NCBI GenBank assembly: GCA_949130495.1
Contig: OX422215.1
Location: forward strand, 8,223,302-8,287,301
Origin: Sambucus nigra
Lineage: Eukaryota > Streptophyta > Magnoliopsida > Dipsacales > Adoxaceae
Direction of reading: 5' to 3'
DNA length: 64,000 nucleotides
Shown here piece by piece: positions 23,107-33,500 of this stretch. Both the position numbers and the translations under genes were made by a program. The notes below the pieces were generated by a model, which did not search any database, was not told where the DNA came from, and worked only from the letters and a program-made list of their open reading frames with translations. Every line of letters starts with the position of its first letter. Position 1 is the stretch's first letter.

Positions 23107-23994
23107 CTTATCACATCTCTCACTACACACTCCAAACCCGTCACATTTTCTAAATTACATTCCCTTCCTTTAAGCTATGAATTTATTCATGATGATAAAC
23201 TTTCTTCTCTCTCCCTTAATTCACTCCCCACAAACAGAACTACTGCCACTGCTCATCTTCACTACTCATAACACGCCAAACTCTTCTCACCAATCACGCT
23301 CTCATTCAAATCACCAAACCTCTAATCATCAGTCCACTCGTGGATGCCCCTTCCGTGGCCGGGTCGCGGTCGTGGTCTTTTTTTTTCCTTTCTCCACCTT
23401 CCTAATTTCCAAGACTATCGTCCTCGCTGTCAACTATGTTCAGCCCCACACCACACTTCCCCAAAATGCCCTATTCGATTTACCCATACACAAACCTATC
23501 CCACGACTCATTTTACCTACACACCCTCACCTCAAGCTGGCCTACTTCCAACGCCTACCTCTCCCATCATAAGTTGGCTTCCCGATACCGGGGCTTCTCA
23601 TCATGTAACCCCTAATTTTTCTGACCTCATTGATCCAGTGAGTACGATGGAGGAGACACTCTTCATATTGGCAATGGTAAGGGTTTACCAATCTCCCATA
23701 TTGCCACTGTTCTCTTACTTCACTTTTGTCTTCTCTTGAACTCAATAATATCTTATATTTACCTTATATTTATAAGTCACTTATTTCTGTCCAAAAACTC
23801 ACTCGTGATAATGATGCATTTTTTTAATTTCACCCTAAGTTTTGTGTTGTGAAGGATCGTCATACGAAGACACCTCTTCTATACGGCACCACTAGCAATG
23901 GTCTTTACACTCTATCCAATCCACCTTCATCTTCACAAGTCTTTCATGCAGTCAAAGCATCCATCGAAAATTGGCATCATCGTCTCGGTCATCC
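23107..23994 (+). pseudogene. Copia A gag C-terminus, protease and GAG-pre-integrase
   Basis: Resumes the Copia A gag frame after E1. A Ser/Thr/His-rich linker has a stop near 23269-23271. Next comes a CCHC knuckle (CQLCSAPHHTSPKC) at 23428-23469, then the protease motif DTGASHHV beginning at 23584. A frame change occurs shortly after, near 23690. The region 23849-23990 reads DRHTKTPLLYGTTSNGLYTL and NWHHRLGHP, the GAG-pre-integrase and the first His of the integrase zinc domain. It stops at TCC (23992-23994), where the CACTA-like insertion begins; the next Copia bases are at 33504. Confidence 0.88.
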
Positions 23995-24068
23995 TTGGAG
24001 AAAGTTTTTTTCAATGGAAATGTTTGTTGTTGAGATTTTGTAAGCGTGTATAATTTTGTGGTCAGTGT

Positions 24069-24210
24069 TGGCTTCCTCGCTGGCATGTTGTGCGAGTTTT
24101 TGCCCTTGTGGCCCTTCTTATTGGTTCTATTCAAAAATTTATTAGCTATGGTTGGGTATGGCTCATCGTTACCAATCGAGATCCTGTTTTTCCATTATGG
24201 GTTGTGAGTC
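24069..24210 (+). pseudogene. Captured fragment resembling a nodulin-like MFS transporter
   Basis: One frame reads RVFALVALLIGSIQKFISYG, then WVWLIVTNRDPVFPLWV (frame set by CGA at 24093-24095). The hydrophobic segment followed by the YGW-W-L-VT-R-P-PLW pattern resembles the second and third membrane segments of plant nodulin-like major facilitator proteins. It ends at a gt (gttgtgagt) that could be a splice donor. Only about 47 codons are recognisable. It lies 1.8 kb left of the internal CACTACACCA motif. The family call is from memory of the pattern and is moderate at best; a short hydrophobic stretch could mislead. Confidence 0.4.
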
Positions 24211-26204
24211 TCTCTTTCCTTTTCTCATTATTTTTGTTAGATTATAAGATTATTTCATAATTTGGGTATGTCTTTAATAATTTTCATGTTTATATTATAA
24301 GCTTATTTCATTGTGGGCTGTGAGATCCTATTTTGCCCAACGTGTTTCTCTCTAGTGGTAAAAAAAGAGTTAAGAAATCATCACTCTTTAATTCAATCCA
24401 TTTTCAGCTTTTTGTGATTTGTGGAAACTTCAACTTTGAGTGACCAGACTTGAGCTTTAAAATCATTGCATAGTCATTCGTATAGGTGACCATATATGGA
24501 TCAATTGATTGAACCTTCTCATTATTAATGGGAATTAATGTCACAAATTGAGTCATGATGCATTCTGAATGAAGATTATTAATGGTTTATATTGTTACAA
24601 GAAAATATTTTCTCTATAACGGAAGTTGTATATTTTTCTCATATTTTGGATACATAACATTCATTCTATTGTCCTCCGCACAATTCCCACATTTTAAGTC
24701 ATAATGCATTCCAATTGAAGATAATTAATGCTTTATATTGTGACAATTTAACAGAAGTATCGTAATTTAACAGGTGTTGAACGTTTTGTTATTCCGAGAT
24801 TCATTTACTCCTACATCCCTACTTCATTCATACACCTTTTAACAGTTATGCTTGGCTCTATTTTTTTTGTCTTGGTTGATATGTATTGTATGGTTGCATT
24901 AATTGGATTTTTGTCCCAATAATGGTGAAGGTGAGCAAGGTATTTGACGAATTGTCCAAGTGTCGGTTCTAACTTTTTGGTGACTTTTTAGGCATTTGGG
25001 ACAATTTTGCACATTTATTTGGTTTTCAATCGCTTAGTCGAGGATATTACTTGATGGAACTGGGTAAAATCAATCAAGCAAGAGTTGATCACTACAACAT
25101 TTGTTTTTTTATTATATTGTAGGTCCTATTATGGGTTGATTAAAAGAAATGATGAATAACTGTCATCTAAAAAGGCAAGAAAGCCCTCACTTGAGAAATC
25201 TAATGGTTGATGGTTAAAAAAGTAGTTTGTTCGTTTGAAACATTTGGTATCATTCATACACTGTAATAATATTTAACAATCAATGATAGAATGAATGAAT
25301 CTTATTTACATTAATGAAAGACTAAAAGACATTTTATGGAAAATACGACTTAAGAATGCATTGTGCTCTCTGTAAAATCCCTGTATTGGTTCACTATCAT
25401 AAGTAATAAGACATTAAGAGTATTTGTACTAACAATACGATTTCTTATTTTTGCAGCTTTATGAAAGTTGAAAACTTTGGTTCCCATTCAAATTCGGTAT
25501 ATTGTGTACTCCTTTTTGAATTTGATGTTTTTTATTATGCTTTTCAACTTCTAATTATAAGTTCTGGAAAACAACTAGTATTCCAGATCGCTAGTGGTGG
25601 TCTTACAGTGAAAGGTGGTGGTCAGCTAGTATTCCAGATCGCTAGTGAGGTCTTCGCCTAATGACTGGAAAAGAAATGTGGAAACCATAGTGTAATGGTC
25701 ACCCTACGCAAGTGAAGATGAACTTCTTCAACAGGTAATGTTTTGCTTTTTTAACCCTCAATGGAAGTTCTTGGATCATAACTGATGTCAAATTGCACTA
25801 GATTTAATGACCATTTTATCATTTTGCTAGTGTAGTTAGCCTTTTTCAAGACTTACTTTAGTGGGTGAAGTGAGGACGACTATTGCGTATTTATTAAAAT
25901 AGTGCCTCGAATTCATGAATGATGTGACTAGGGCCAAGTAAAACATCTCTATAGGCATATAAAATATATCATGTTCAGGGAGAGTGTGATTGAAGTAATA
26001 CACTGGCTTCTTCTATCATTACTCCGATTGAAATTATACCTTTGATAGGTTTCCCCGATCTTATTTAATGTGGATGGAATCACCTTGCAATAGTATCACA
26101 AACCTTGGCCCGTACCTATCTTTCAAACAGCTATATAGCTGTTATACATACTGCTTATATATTTATAACAGTTATATAGCTGTTATATATATATATATAT
26201 ATAT
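24211..26204. other. AT-rich filler in left part of CACTA-like block
   Basis: No gene is recognised. Features seen: an exon-like open stretch at 24991-25125, preceded by ttttttag, encoding WDNFAHLFGFQSLSRGYYLM and further residues, which I cannot assign; a 22-bp direct repeat at 25575-25596 and 25626-25647; a perfect 18-bp palindrome AACAGCTATATAGCTGTT at 26126-26143 with a one-mismatch copy at 26167-26184; and a TA run at 26184-26204 immediately before CACTACACCA. Confidence 0.5.
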
Positions 26205-26214
26205 CACTACACCA
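26205..26214 (+). repeat. Candidate CACTA left terminus
   Basis: CACTACACCA is the exact inverted complement of TGGTGTAGTG at 33491-33500, as expected for CACTA terminal inverted repeats. However, it is flanked by TAT and not by TCC, and the sequence after it (gtaacggatt, then a partly complementary ttgtaatggtt and gttacaaatc) differs from the right subterminal motif. It may belong to a second element fused to or nested in the block. Confidence 0.6.
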
Positions 26215-26460
26215 AAAGACTTATTTTGTAACGGATTTATTTTTCTATTTGTAGAGGATTTTATCCATTAAAAATTTGTAATGGTTAAGAAATGTTACAA
26301 ATCAAGTATAACCATTGGAATATATGACTAATAGTTGGAATATATCATTAAAAAGGAACAACAAACTAAAAAAAATTCGGGCGGGATTTATTCCCCCCAA
26401 TCCCCAAACCTTTCCCCCCAATACCTGTCCCACTCCCTCTCCGTCTCTCTTTGCCGACAT

Positions 26461-26706
26461 GTGTCTTCGGTGCTGGTGGCGTCCAAGATCCTTCACAAGG
26501 AGCCTAATCGCATTATGGTTGATGATTTTGATCTCGATTCCAGCATTGTGGTGGTGGGAGACTTGCACGGGCAGATGTATGATGTTTTATTTCTTTTAAG
26601 GGATGTTGGGTTTTCGGCGGAAGATAGGTTCTTTGTGTTTAATGGTGATTATATTGATAGAGGTTCTTGGGGCCTTGAGACCTTCCTTCTCTTGTTGTCT
26701 TGGAAG
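26461..26706 (+). pseudogene. Captured exon of a PP7-type Ser/Thr phosphatase
   Basis: The frame reads SSVLVASKILHKEPN, then the metallophosphatase motifs GDLHG at 26557-26571 and GDYIDRG at 26644-26664, then LETFLLLLSWK. These are motifs I and II of PPP-family phosphatases, whose Asp and His residues bind the two metals. The wording around them (RDVGF, VFNGDY, WGLETFL) matches plant PP7. An apparent splice donor (tggaag|gtataat) follows at 26707. Only one exon's worth is present, without the GNHE motif and the C-terminal half, so no activity is possible. The open frame extends upstream to 26335 but that part is not phosphatase-like. Plus strand, same as the other captured pieces. Confidence 0.8.
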
Positions 26707-26780
26707 GTATAATATTTTAATTAAATTATCATCTTCTACTTAAAAAAATCAAAATAAGATGGAACTGTGATAACAGCTTT

Positions 26781-27077
26781 GCTGATGTATGGCCTTCTAC
26801 TTACGCCTTTGATCGCTTTTTATCCGCTCTATCTCCATTGCAGGTATTTAAATACTAATTTGAAATGTTGTTGCCGTTGAGATATTAATGCATTCTTGTG
26901 TACTTACCATAAGCTTGGTGTTCAACGTTGCAGCTTGTGCGTAGTAACAACCGTCGGTTTATGACATCACAAGCTGATGAAGAGGCTCATCAGTTATCAT
27001 ATTTACAATAACACTTGGGCAACATAATATCATTGTTGTCTGACTCCATTGAAGAAGGGGAGGGCGAACATTCTATG
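26781..27077 (+). pseudogene. Captured two-exon fragment of a TBCC-domain (TBCCD1-like) protein
   Basis: Exon one (26781-26843) reads ADVWPSTYAFDRFLSALSPL plus Q and ends cag|gtattt. An intron runs from 26844 to 26933 with a standard 3' end (ttgcag). Exon two (26934-27077) reads LVRSNNRRFMTSQADEEAH, then QLSYLQ, with one stop (TAA, 27009-27011), then GEGEHSM before a gt. The reading frame passes cleanly across the removed intron. I recognise this as the N-terminal region of plant tubulin-binding-cofactor-C-domain proteins; the cofactor domain itself is absent. The intron shows capture from genomic DNA and not from mRNA. Family assignment is from memory, fairly confident. Confidence 0.6.
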
Positions 27078-28417
27078 GTTAGTCAAAATCAATATTGAAC
27101 AAACATTTATATCCACCTCATAAATTTTGATAGGTTCTAAAGAAATGGCACTCATGACTTATTGAAAATAATGATAAATAAAAGGAAATGTCACATTTCA
27201 AAAAACTGTTCTTTCATTCCATTTTCACATCATTTATCTAATTCATTTCCATTTTTTCTCATTAAACATCTCTATTGATTTTAAGGTGGGAGGTATCATA
27301 GCAATAATTTTCTGTCATTCTACTGTCTAAAGCTCATGTTTTCTTACTATTGCCAAGAAAATTGCATCTAATGTAAAAATTTGCATATGATTTCTAGGTT
27401 TCTACCTTGCAAGTTAAAGCATATGGACTCTTTCTTAATCTTTTGAAATATTTGGCAATAGGGACATGTTGTATACGGTAAGAGAGTTCACAAATACTAA
27501 ATTTAAATGTGGTAAATCCTTATAGCTTCGTGCTGATTTAGAATACGTACCATTTCGGATCTGAGCAACCAAGTTTCTATAGTCTTAGTTTTTTTCTAAC
27601 ATACTATCATAATTGTCTTTATGTATCAACATTGTTTAACACTTTGCATCCATTCAGTTTTTTTCTTGTAAACAACTGCATTTTGTATAACTAATAACAG
27701 AGTAACAGTCATGACTCTACTGGTTAGGGGAACAAAATAAAAGCTCTTATCTGGAAAGGGAAAAGAAGGGGGGGGGGGGGAGGAAGCTTCCATAAACAAG
27801 AGACTTTAGAAGAAAAATAGTATAGTTCCAATTACACCATCCAAATGAAAACTACCCAAAATGAAGTCCGTTAGCGAAAGTGATGTGTTTTTTTCACTTG
27901 TGTGAACTTAAATAGACTGTGTTGTTTTCAGTGTATGTGCTTTGATCATGATTTTATTTATTTGGGGTTCTTGTTTAAGTTTTTTATTTTTTTAATGCCT
28001 TGTTTGTTGGTTCTATAAGCTTGTATATTTTGCATTGCTCCAGTAACGATGGTAACTGATACTATCATCCTTTACTAGTGCTTTATACTTCTCCAAATTT
28101 GATAAGTGAACCTTTCCTTTTGTTTGACTAATTACTGTAACATTTTCTAAGGTATACATCGCTTTAGAACACAGATGGGGGAAAGTAGGTGATGTTGGAA
28201 TAATTGGATATTGGGGCACTAATTCCATATACTGGTTTCAAGAAAATATAGTTGTTAAGTTAATATAGTTTGATTTGACTTTGTTATTAGTATGATATTT
28301 TATAATGATATACATTTATAAGTAGAGAAATATAAATGGCATTTGTTATGTTATCTATTAATCATATTGATATATTTTCCGCATAAGATATTGTTAATGG
28401 TTTTATCATACTTTTGG
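27078..28417. other. AT-rich spacer between captured fragments
   Basis: No gene is recognised. It contains a G13 run at 27768-27780. Open frames are short and without motif. It may contain captured intron sequence that can no longer be recognised. Confidence 0.5.
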
Positions 28418-28645
28418 CATCTGCAGAAGACACGACACTTGATATTCTTGATGCTTCAAACGAGCTTGCTATTTTCCTGTCCAAGGAAGTCATCGATGAT
28501 GTGTTAGCCCTACTGAATTTAGACGAAATTAGAAGCAGATTGCTCCCAAATTGCAGTGGGTGTGAGACTATGAATATGGCTTGGTCACTCATTGCTACAC
28601 GCTACACTGGTGAGAGGATATTGTGGTGTTGGGGAGGTCGAATAG
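28418..28645 (+). pseudogene. Captured exon of an MA3-domain (PDCD4/MRF-like) protein
   Basis: The frame reads ASAEDTTLDILDASNELAIF, then LSKEVIDDVLALLNLDEI, then GCETMNMAWSLIATRYTGER and WCWGG. This is the segment between two MA3 domains of the plant PDCD4-like family (MRF, translation regulatory factors that bind eIF4A): the pattern ED-LDI-DA-NELA-F, VIDDVLA and GERI-CWGG is characteristic. Several changes (RYTG, LWCWGGRIGF) show decay. After GGRIG the frame turns into low-complexity Phe-rich sequence, so the captured piece ends near 28645. There is no start codon of its own. Confidence 0.72.
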
Positions 28646-29005
28646 GTTTTACATTTACTGCTTTTTTTCGTTCTAATTTTCAGAAATAATATTTATTGGA
28701 TGACTTAATTTCCCCCCGTTATCTCACTTTTCTTAACTCGCTAAGTTGAATTCAAATGGTTACACATTGGTCCTTACAAAAACAAAGAAAAGAAATGTCA
28801 AATTTCTGAAGACATTGTAGATATGGATATTGTAACCAAAAGTATGATAATTCTTTTAAGTATATCTTCTAGTTTGTTTTTCAAGTGTTCCTTCAATTTT
28901 CTAGAATAAATTGTCGCTTGTTATTCCGTTTGAATTCCTTTTTTTATGGAATAATTCTTAACATCTCATCATTTCAACTGGGATAGAATTACTTAGCTTC
29001 ATGAC

Positions 29006-29056
<51 letters not shown>

Positions 29057-30066
29057 GAGCTAATAATTAAGAAAATTTTAACAATGACATTCCCCCAGCT
29101 TTGACATCTTAACTTTCTTCTTGTACAAAACTTATGACTCCTAGGGTTCTAATATCTTGATTGTAAGTTTGTCCATTTATGAGATGTTAAATACCAACTC
29201 TGCTCAAAGTCGCCACTATGTAATCTAATTTACAATATTTCAAACAACCAGTATGAAACTGGTGTTTTTTTTAAGACCGTTCGACTTACACAACCCTACT
29301 TGTACTTATGTTCAGCATTAGCAAGAGACATGTCGATGTGCAATTTTGGACCTCAGATTTGCTTCTAAGTTCCAGTTGTTTATGCTTTATAGTTTCTATT
29401 GTATATTTTATACTATAGATATAATTAATGTTAATTATTATATATGTAGGCCTCGGTCCAGGTGTGATTGGTCTTGAAAAGGTGTACCCAAGATCGGCCT
29501 TATTTTTATCGACCTAAAAAAGAAAAATTAAAGTTTGATATATAGGACTACATAATTAGACCAGACCTTATGAATTAGTAGCATGGACCTTTCGGGTGGA
29601 GAGTCCTCAACCAGTCAACCAATATGTCCACCCCTATTTTCCCTATTGCATCTCCTACAAAAAGTGGAGATGGATTTCCATTTGATCACTTCTTCAGCGT
29701 CTCATTTTGTATCTTGTTGTTTCTTATCTTAGGAGTCATCCTCCGTACACTTCAATGGATACGGATATACAAGTTCACTTTCAAATGGCTCGAGGCCTAA
29801 GGCGTTCCTGTCAAGTTGTTCTGTATACAAGGTCAAATGGCTCACACTATAAGTTGATTCCAATTAATAAGTTCTGATCCGAATGAGGTGAGGGTTTACT
29901 TTTAGTGTTTTACTTTATTGTTTTGATCTCTCTTATCTCTTTCTCTAATTTTTTTGTTTTCTATAAAAACTAAATGGGTTTTGTAGGCATGATTTTTTGT
30001 TGATGTTATTATGTACCTGCATACTTTATTGTCTGAACTGTAAAGTAGAATATAGAGAAATATCGT
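28646..30066. other. Spacer with TTA microsatellite and an exon-like stretch
   Basis: A (TTA)n microsatellite runs about 29006-29054. At 29733-29887 a stretch is bounded by ttatcttag on the left and gtgagg on the right and begins ESSSVHFNGYGYTSSLSNGS in one frame; it looks like another captured exon, but I cannot name the gene and the frame closes before the donor. Nothing else is supported. Confidence 0.5.
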
Positions 30067-32777
30067 GTAGTTGCGGGTCTCCCCGTTTGAGAATATGACG
30101 ATAATTTCAAAATACGTAGATTAGGCCTAAAAACAATCCGTTTGAGGGTTAAAACCCAAACTATCCCCCAAACATCCCCGTAGGAGGCACGGACACCTCG
30201 CATGGGATCAATGTAACTTGTAGGAGCTGACCGCGTAGTCCCGGGTCTCCCGGTTTGAGAATATGATGATAATTTGCAAAAATCAACACTTAGACTTAAA
30301 AACAAGCCGTTAAAGGGTTAAAACCCAAACTAGCCCCCAAACGTCCATGTAGGAGGCACGAACACCTCGCACGGGACCAATGTAACTTGTAGGAACTGAC
30401 CGCGTAGTCCTGAGTCTCTCGATTTGTGAATATGATGATAATTTACAAAAATCAACACTTAGACTTAAAAACAAGCCGTTAAAGGGTGAAAACCCAAACT
30501 AACCCCCAAATGACCCCGTAAGAGGCACGAACACCTCGCACAGGACCAATGTAACTTGTACGAACTGACCGCGTAGTCCCGGGTCTCCCGATTGGAGAAT
30601 ATGATGATAATTTGCAAAAATCAACACTTATAGACTTAAAAACAAGTCGTTAAATGGTGAAAATCCAAACCAGCCCCCAAACGACCCCGTACGAGGCACG
30701 AACACCTCGCACGGGACCAATGTAACTTGTAGGAATTGACCGCGTAGTCCCGGGTCTCCCGATTTGAGAATATGACGATAATTTGCAAAAATCACATTTA
30801 AACTTAAAAACATGTCGTTAAAGGGTGAAACTGAAATCAGCCCCCAAACGATCCCGTAAGAGGCACGAACACCTCGCATGGGACCAATGTAACTTGTAGG
30901 AACTGACCGCATAGTCCCGGGTCTCCCAGTTTATGAATATGACGATAATTTATAAAAATCAACACTTAAACTTAAAAATAATTCGTTAAAGGGTCAAAAC
31001 CCAAACCAACCCCCAAACGACCCCGTAAGAGGCACGAACACCTCGCACGGGACCAATGTAACTTATAGGAACTGATCGCGTAGTCCCGGGTCTCCTGATT
31101 TGAGAATATGAAGATAATTTACAAAAATCAACACTTAGACTTAAAAATAAGCCGTTAAAGGTTGAAAACCCAAACCACCCCGTAGGAGGCACGAACACCT
31201 CGCACGGGACCAATATAACTTATAGGAACTGATCGCATAGTCTCGGGTCTCCCGATTTGTGAATATGATAATAATTTGCAAAAATTAACACTTAGACTTA
31301 AAAACAAGTCGTTAAAGGGTGAAAATCCAAATCAGTCTCCAAACGATCCCGTAGGTGGCACGAACACCTCGCACGGGACCAATGTAACTTGTAGAAACTG
31401 ACCGCATAGTCCCGGGTCTCCCGATTTGAGAATATGATGATAATTTGCAAAAATCAACAGTTAAACTTAAAAACAAGCCGTTAAAGGGTGAAAACCCAAA
31501 CCAGCCCCAAAACGACCCCGTAGGAGGCACGAACACCTCGCATGGGACCAATGTAACTTGTAGAACTGATCGCGTAGTCCCAGGTCTCCGATAATTTGCA
31601 AAAATTACACTTAGACTTAAAAACAAGACGTTAAAGGATTAAAATCGAAACCAGACCCCAAACGACCCCGTAAGAGGCACGACCACCTCGCACAGGACGA
31701 ATGTAACTTGTACGAACTGACCGCGTAGTCCCGGGTCTCTCGGTTTCAGAATATGATGATAATTTGCAAAAATCAACACTTAGACTTAATAACAAGCCGT
31801 TAAAGGGTGAAAATCTAAACCAGCACCCAAATGATCCCATAGTTGGCACAAACATCTCGTACGGGACCAATGTAACTTGTAGAAACTGACCGCATAGTCC
31901 CGGGTCTCCCAATTTGAGAATATGACAATAATTTGCAAAAATGAACAGTTAAACTTAAAAACAAGTCGTTAAAGGGTGAAAACCCAAACCAACCACCAAA
32001 CGATCCCGTAAGAGGCACGAACACCTCGCACGGGACCAATGTAACTTGTAGGAACCGACCGCGTAGTCCCGGGTCTCCCAGTTTAAGAATATGACAATAA
32101 TTTGCAAAAATCAACACTTAAACTTAAAAACAAGCCGTTAATGGATGGAAACCCAAACCAGCCCTCAAACGACCCCGTAAGAGGCACGAACACCTCTCAC
32201 CGGATCAATATAACTTGTAGGAACTGACCGCGTAGTCCCGGGGCTCCCGATTTGAGAATATGATGATAATTTGCAAAAATCAACACTTAAACTTAAAAAC
32301 AAGCCGTTAAAGGGTGAAAACCCAAACCACCCCATAGGATGTACGAAAACCTCGCGCAGGACCAATGTAACTTGTTGGAACTGACCGCGTAGTCTCGGGT
32401 AGTCTCGGGGTCTCCCGGTTAGAGAATATGACGATAATTTGTAAAAATCACACTTAGACTTAAAAACAAGTCGTTAAAGGGTGAAAACCCAAACCAACCC
32501 CCAAACGACCCCGTAAGAGGCACAGACACCTCGCACGGGACCAATGTAACTTGTAGGAACTCACCGCCTAGTCCCGGGTCTCTCACTTTGTGAATATGAG
32601 GATAATTTGCAGAAATCAACATTTAAACTTAAAAACAAGCCGTTAAAGGGTGAAAACTCAAACCAGTCCCAAACGACCCCGTAGGAGGCACGAACACCTC
32701 GCACGGGACCAATGTAACTTGTAGGAACTGATCGCGTAGTCCCGGGTCTCTCGGTTTGAGAATATGACAATAATTTC
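30067..32777 (+). repeat. Tandem array of about 170-bp units, 16 full plus a partial copy
   Basis: Units begin near gcgtagtcccgggtctcc at 30067, 30232, 30402, 30571, 30742, 30909, 31078, 31235, 31404, 31572, 31723, 31892, 32061, 32230, 32387, 32566 and 32733 (partial). Spacing is mostly 167-170 bp. Units 7 and 14 are 157 bp, both lacking the same run near cagcccccaaacga; unit 10 is 151 bp; unit 15 is longer. Each unit carries ggcacgaacacctcgcacgg and accaatgtaacttgtagg. The array lies within the CACTA-like block, near its right end. Minus-strand open frames across it (for example 31312-31626) only mirror the repeat and are not genes. Confidence 0.93.
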
Positions 32778-33237
32778 CACTCCTATATGTAATTTTTTAG
32801 TTTGAGTAAAAAAAAATTTGTAAATTATTGGGTTACTAATATCGTATCTTTTTTTATCCTATTTTTTTTGCAGGATAACAGTTTATCGTTGGCATTTATT
32901 CACGTGGAACACACAGAGAACTCAATGGTTTACAACAAGGGGTTTATTCATGATTTCATTTTTTGTGTTATGGTCATGCGGGCTTTTATAAGTTAATTGT
33001 TATATTTTGTAGTCGTGCGGGCTTTATGTTAGGCAGGTTTTGTATTAGCAGGTTTTGGAATGTCCAGAAAATAGAGGAAACTCTGTCCAATTTTTTTTTG
33101 GCCTGTGAACTATTAAAGACTTGTAATAATTTGAAGTTTGTATGTACATTAGTTTATCAACAACGTGCAATATTTTTAATTTGTGATTTTTTGTGCTTTC
33201 AAATAATTAATTTTTTTTTCTTTTTATAAAAAAATTT
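32778..33237. other. Spacer between tandem array and CACTA right end
   Basis: AT-rich. An acceptor-like run (ttttttttgcag) ends at about 32874 and is followed by an open stretch reading DNSLSLAFIHVEHTENSMVY and a few more codons. This could be a last captured exon; the gene is not recognised. Confidence 0.45.
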
Positions 33238-33500
33238 TGCACAGTTCAAAACCGTGACAAAAGTGTATCATATTTTGGCACGGTTTTGAACTGTGCCAAA
33301 TTTTTTAAAATGTGCTGAATCTGGAACAGTTAAAAACAATGCCAAAAGTATGCCTGTTTGGCCAAATCTAGCACACTTTTGAGCCGTGCCAGAAAAAAAT
33401 GGTCATTTTGGAACACCTGATTCTGGCACAGTTCAAAACTGTGCCAGATTTGATCTGGCACAGTTTTAAACCGTGCCAGATTCCTATTTTTGGTGTAGTG
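33238..33500 (+). repeat. CACTA right subterminal repeats and terminus
   Basis: Multiple copies, in both directions, of a motif near TGGCACAGTT: pairs such as ggcacggttttgaactgtgcc (33279-33299) and, near 33424-33475, two more cggcac/gtgcca-type inverted pairs form near-perfect hairpins. This is the arrangement used by CACTA transposases to bind element ends. The terminus TGGTGTAGTG is at 33491-33500, followed by the TCC duplication. Confidence 0.85.

Larger units (their letters stand above)
23995..33500 (+). mobile_element. CACTA-like DNA transposon block with captured gene fragments
   Basis: This 9.5-kb block splits the Copia A integrase region: TCC stands on both sides (23992-23994, 33501-33503) and Copia B shows the joint uninterrupted. 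A 3-bp duplication and the right terminus TGGTGTAGTG identify CACTA (En/Spm). The right subterminal part holds inverted copies of a TGGCACAGTT-type motif, as CACTA ends do. The left limit at 23995 does not show the expected CACTA end; a candidate left terminus, CACTACACCA, lies inside at 26205, flanked by TAT rather than TCC. So the block is either one element with a damaged left end, or two nested or fused elements. No transposase is seen, so it is non-autonomous. It contains fragments of at least three plant genes and a large tandem array. Confidence 0.75.

Noticed and set aside
25090..25100. CACTACAACA as another CACTA left terminus
   Set aside because: No matching right end, no duplication, and it lies within an exon-like open stretch.
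26461..28645. A functional fused host gene from the captured exons
   Set aside because: Fragments are truncated, have stops, and are separated by long AT-rich DNA without a start or promoter that I can identify.
29006..29054. TTA microsatellite, G13 run at 27768 and C14 run at 39135 as special features
   Set aside because: Ordinary simple-sequence repeats; noted within the surrounding features. Long homopolymers may also carry sequencing error.
30009..32770. Many minus-strand open frames with a repeated Arg/Gly/Ser-rich peptide
   Set aside because: They mirror the roughly 170-bp tandem units; breaks fall at random points in the unit and the peptide has no recognisable domain.
30067..32777. 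Possible CRISPR-like array
   Set aside because: Units are about 170 bp and similar over their whole length, without unique spacers, in a plant genome.
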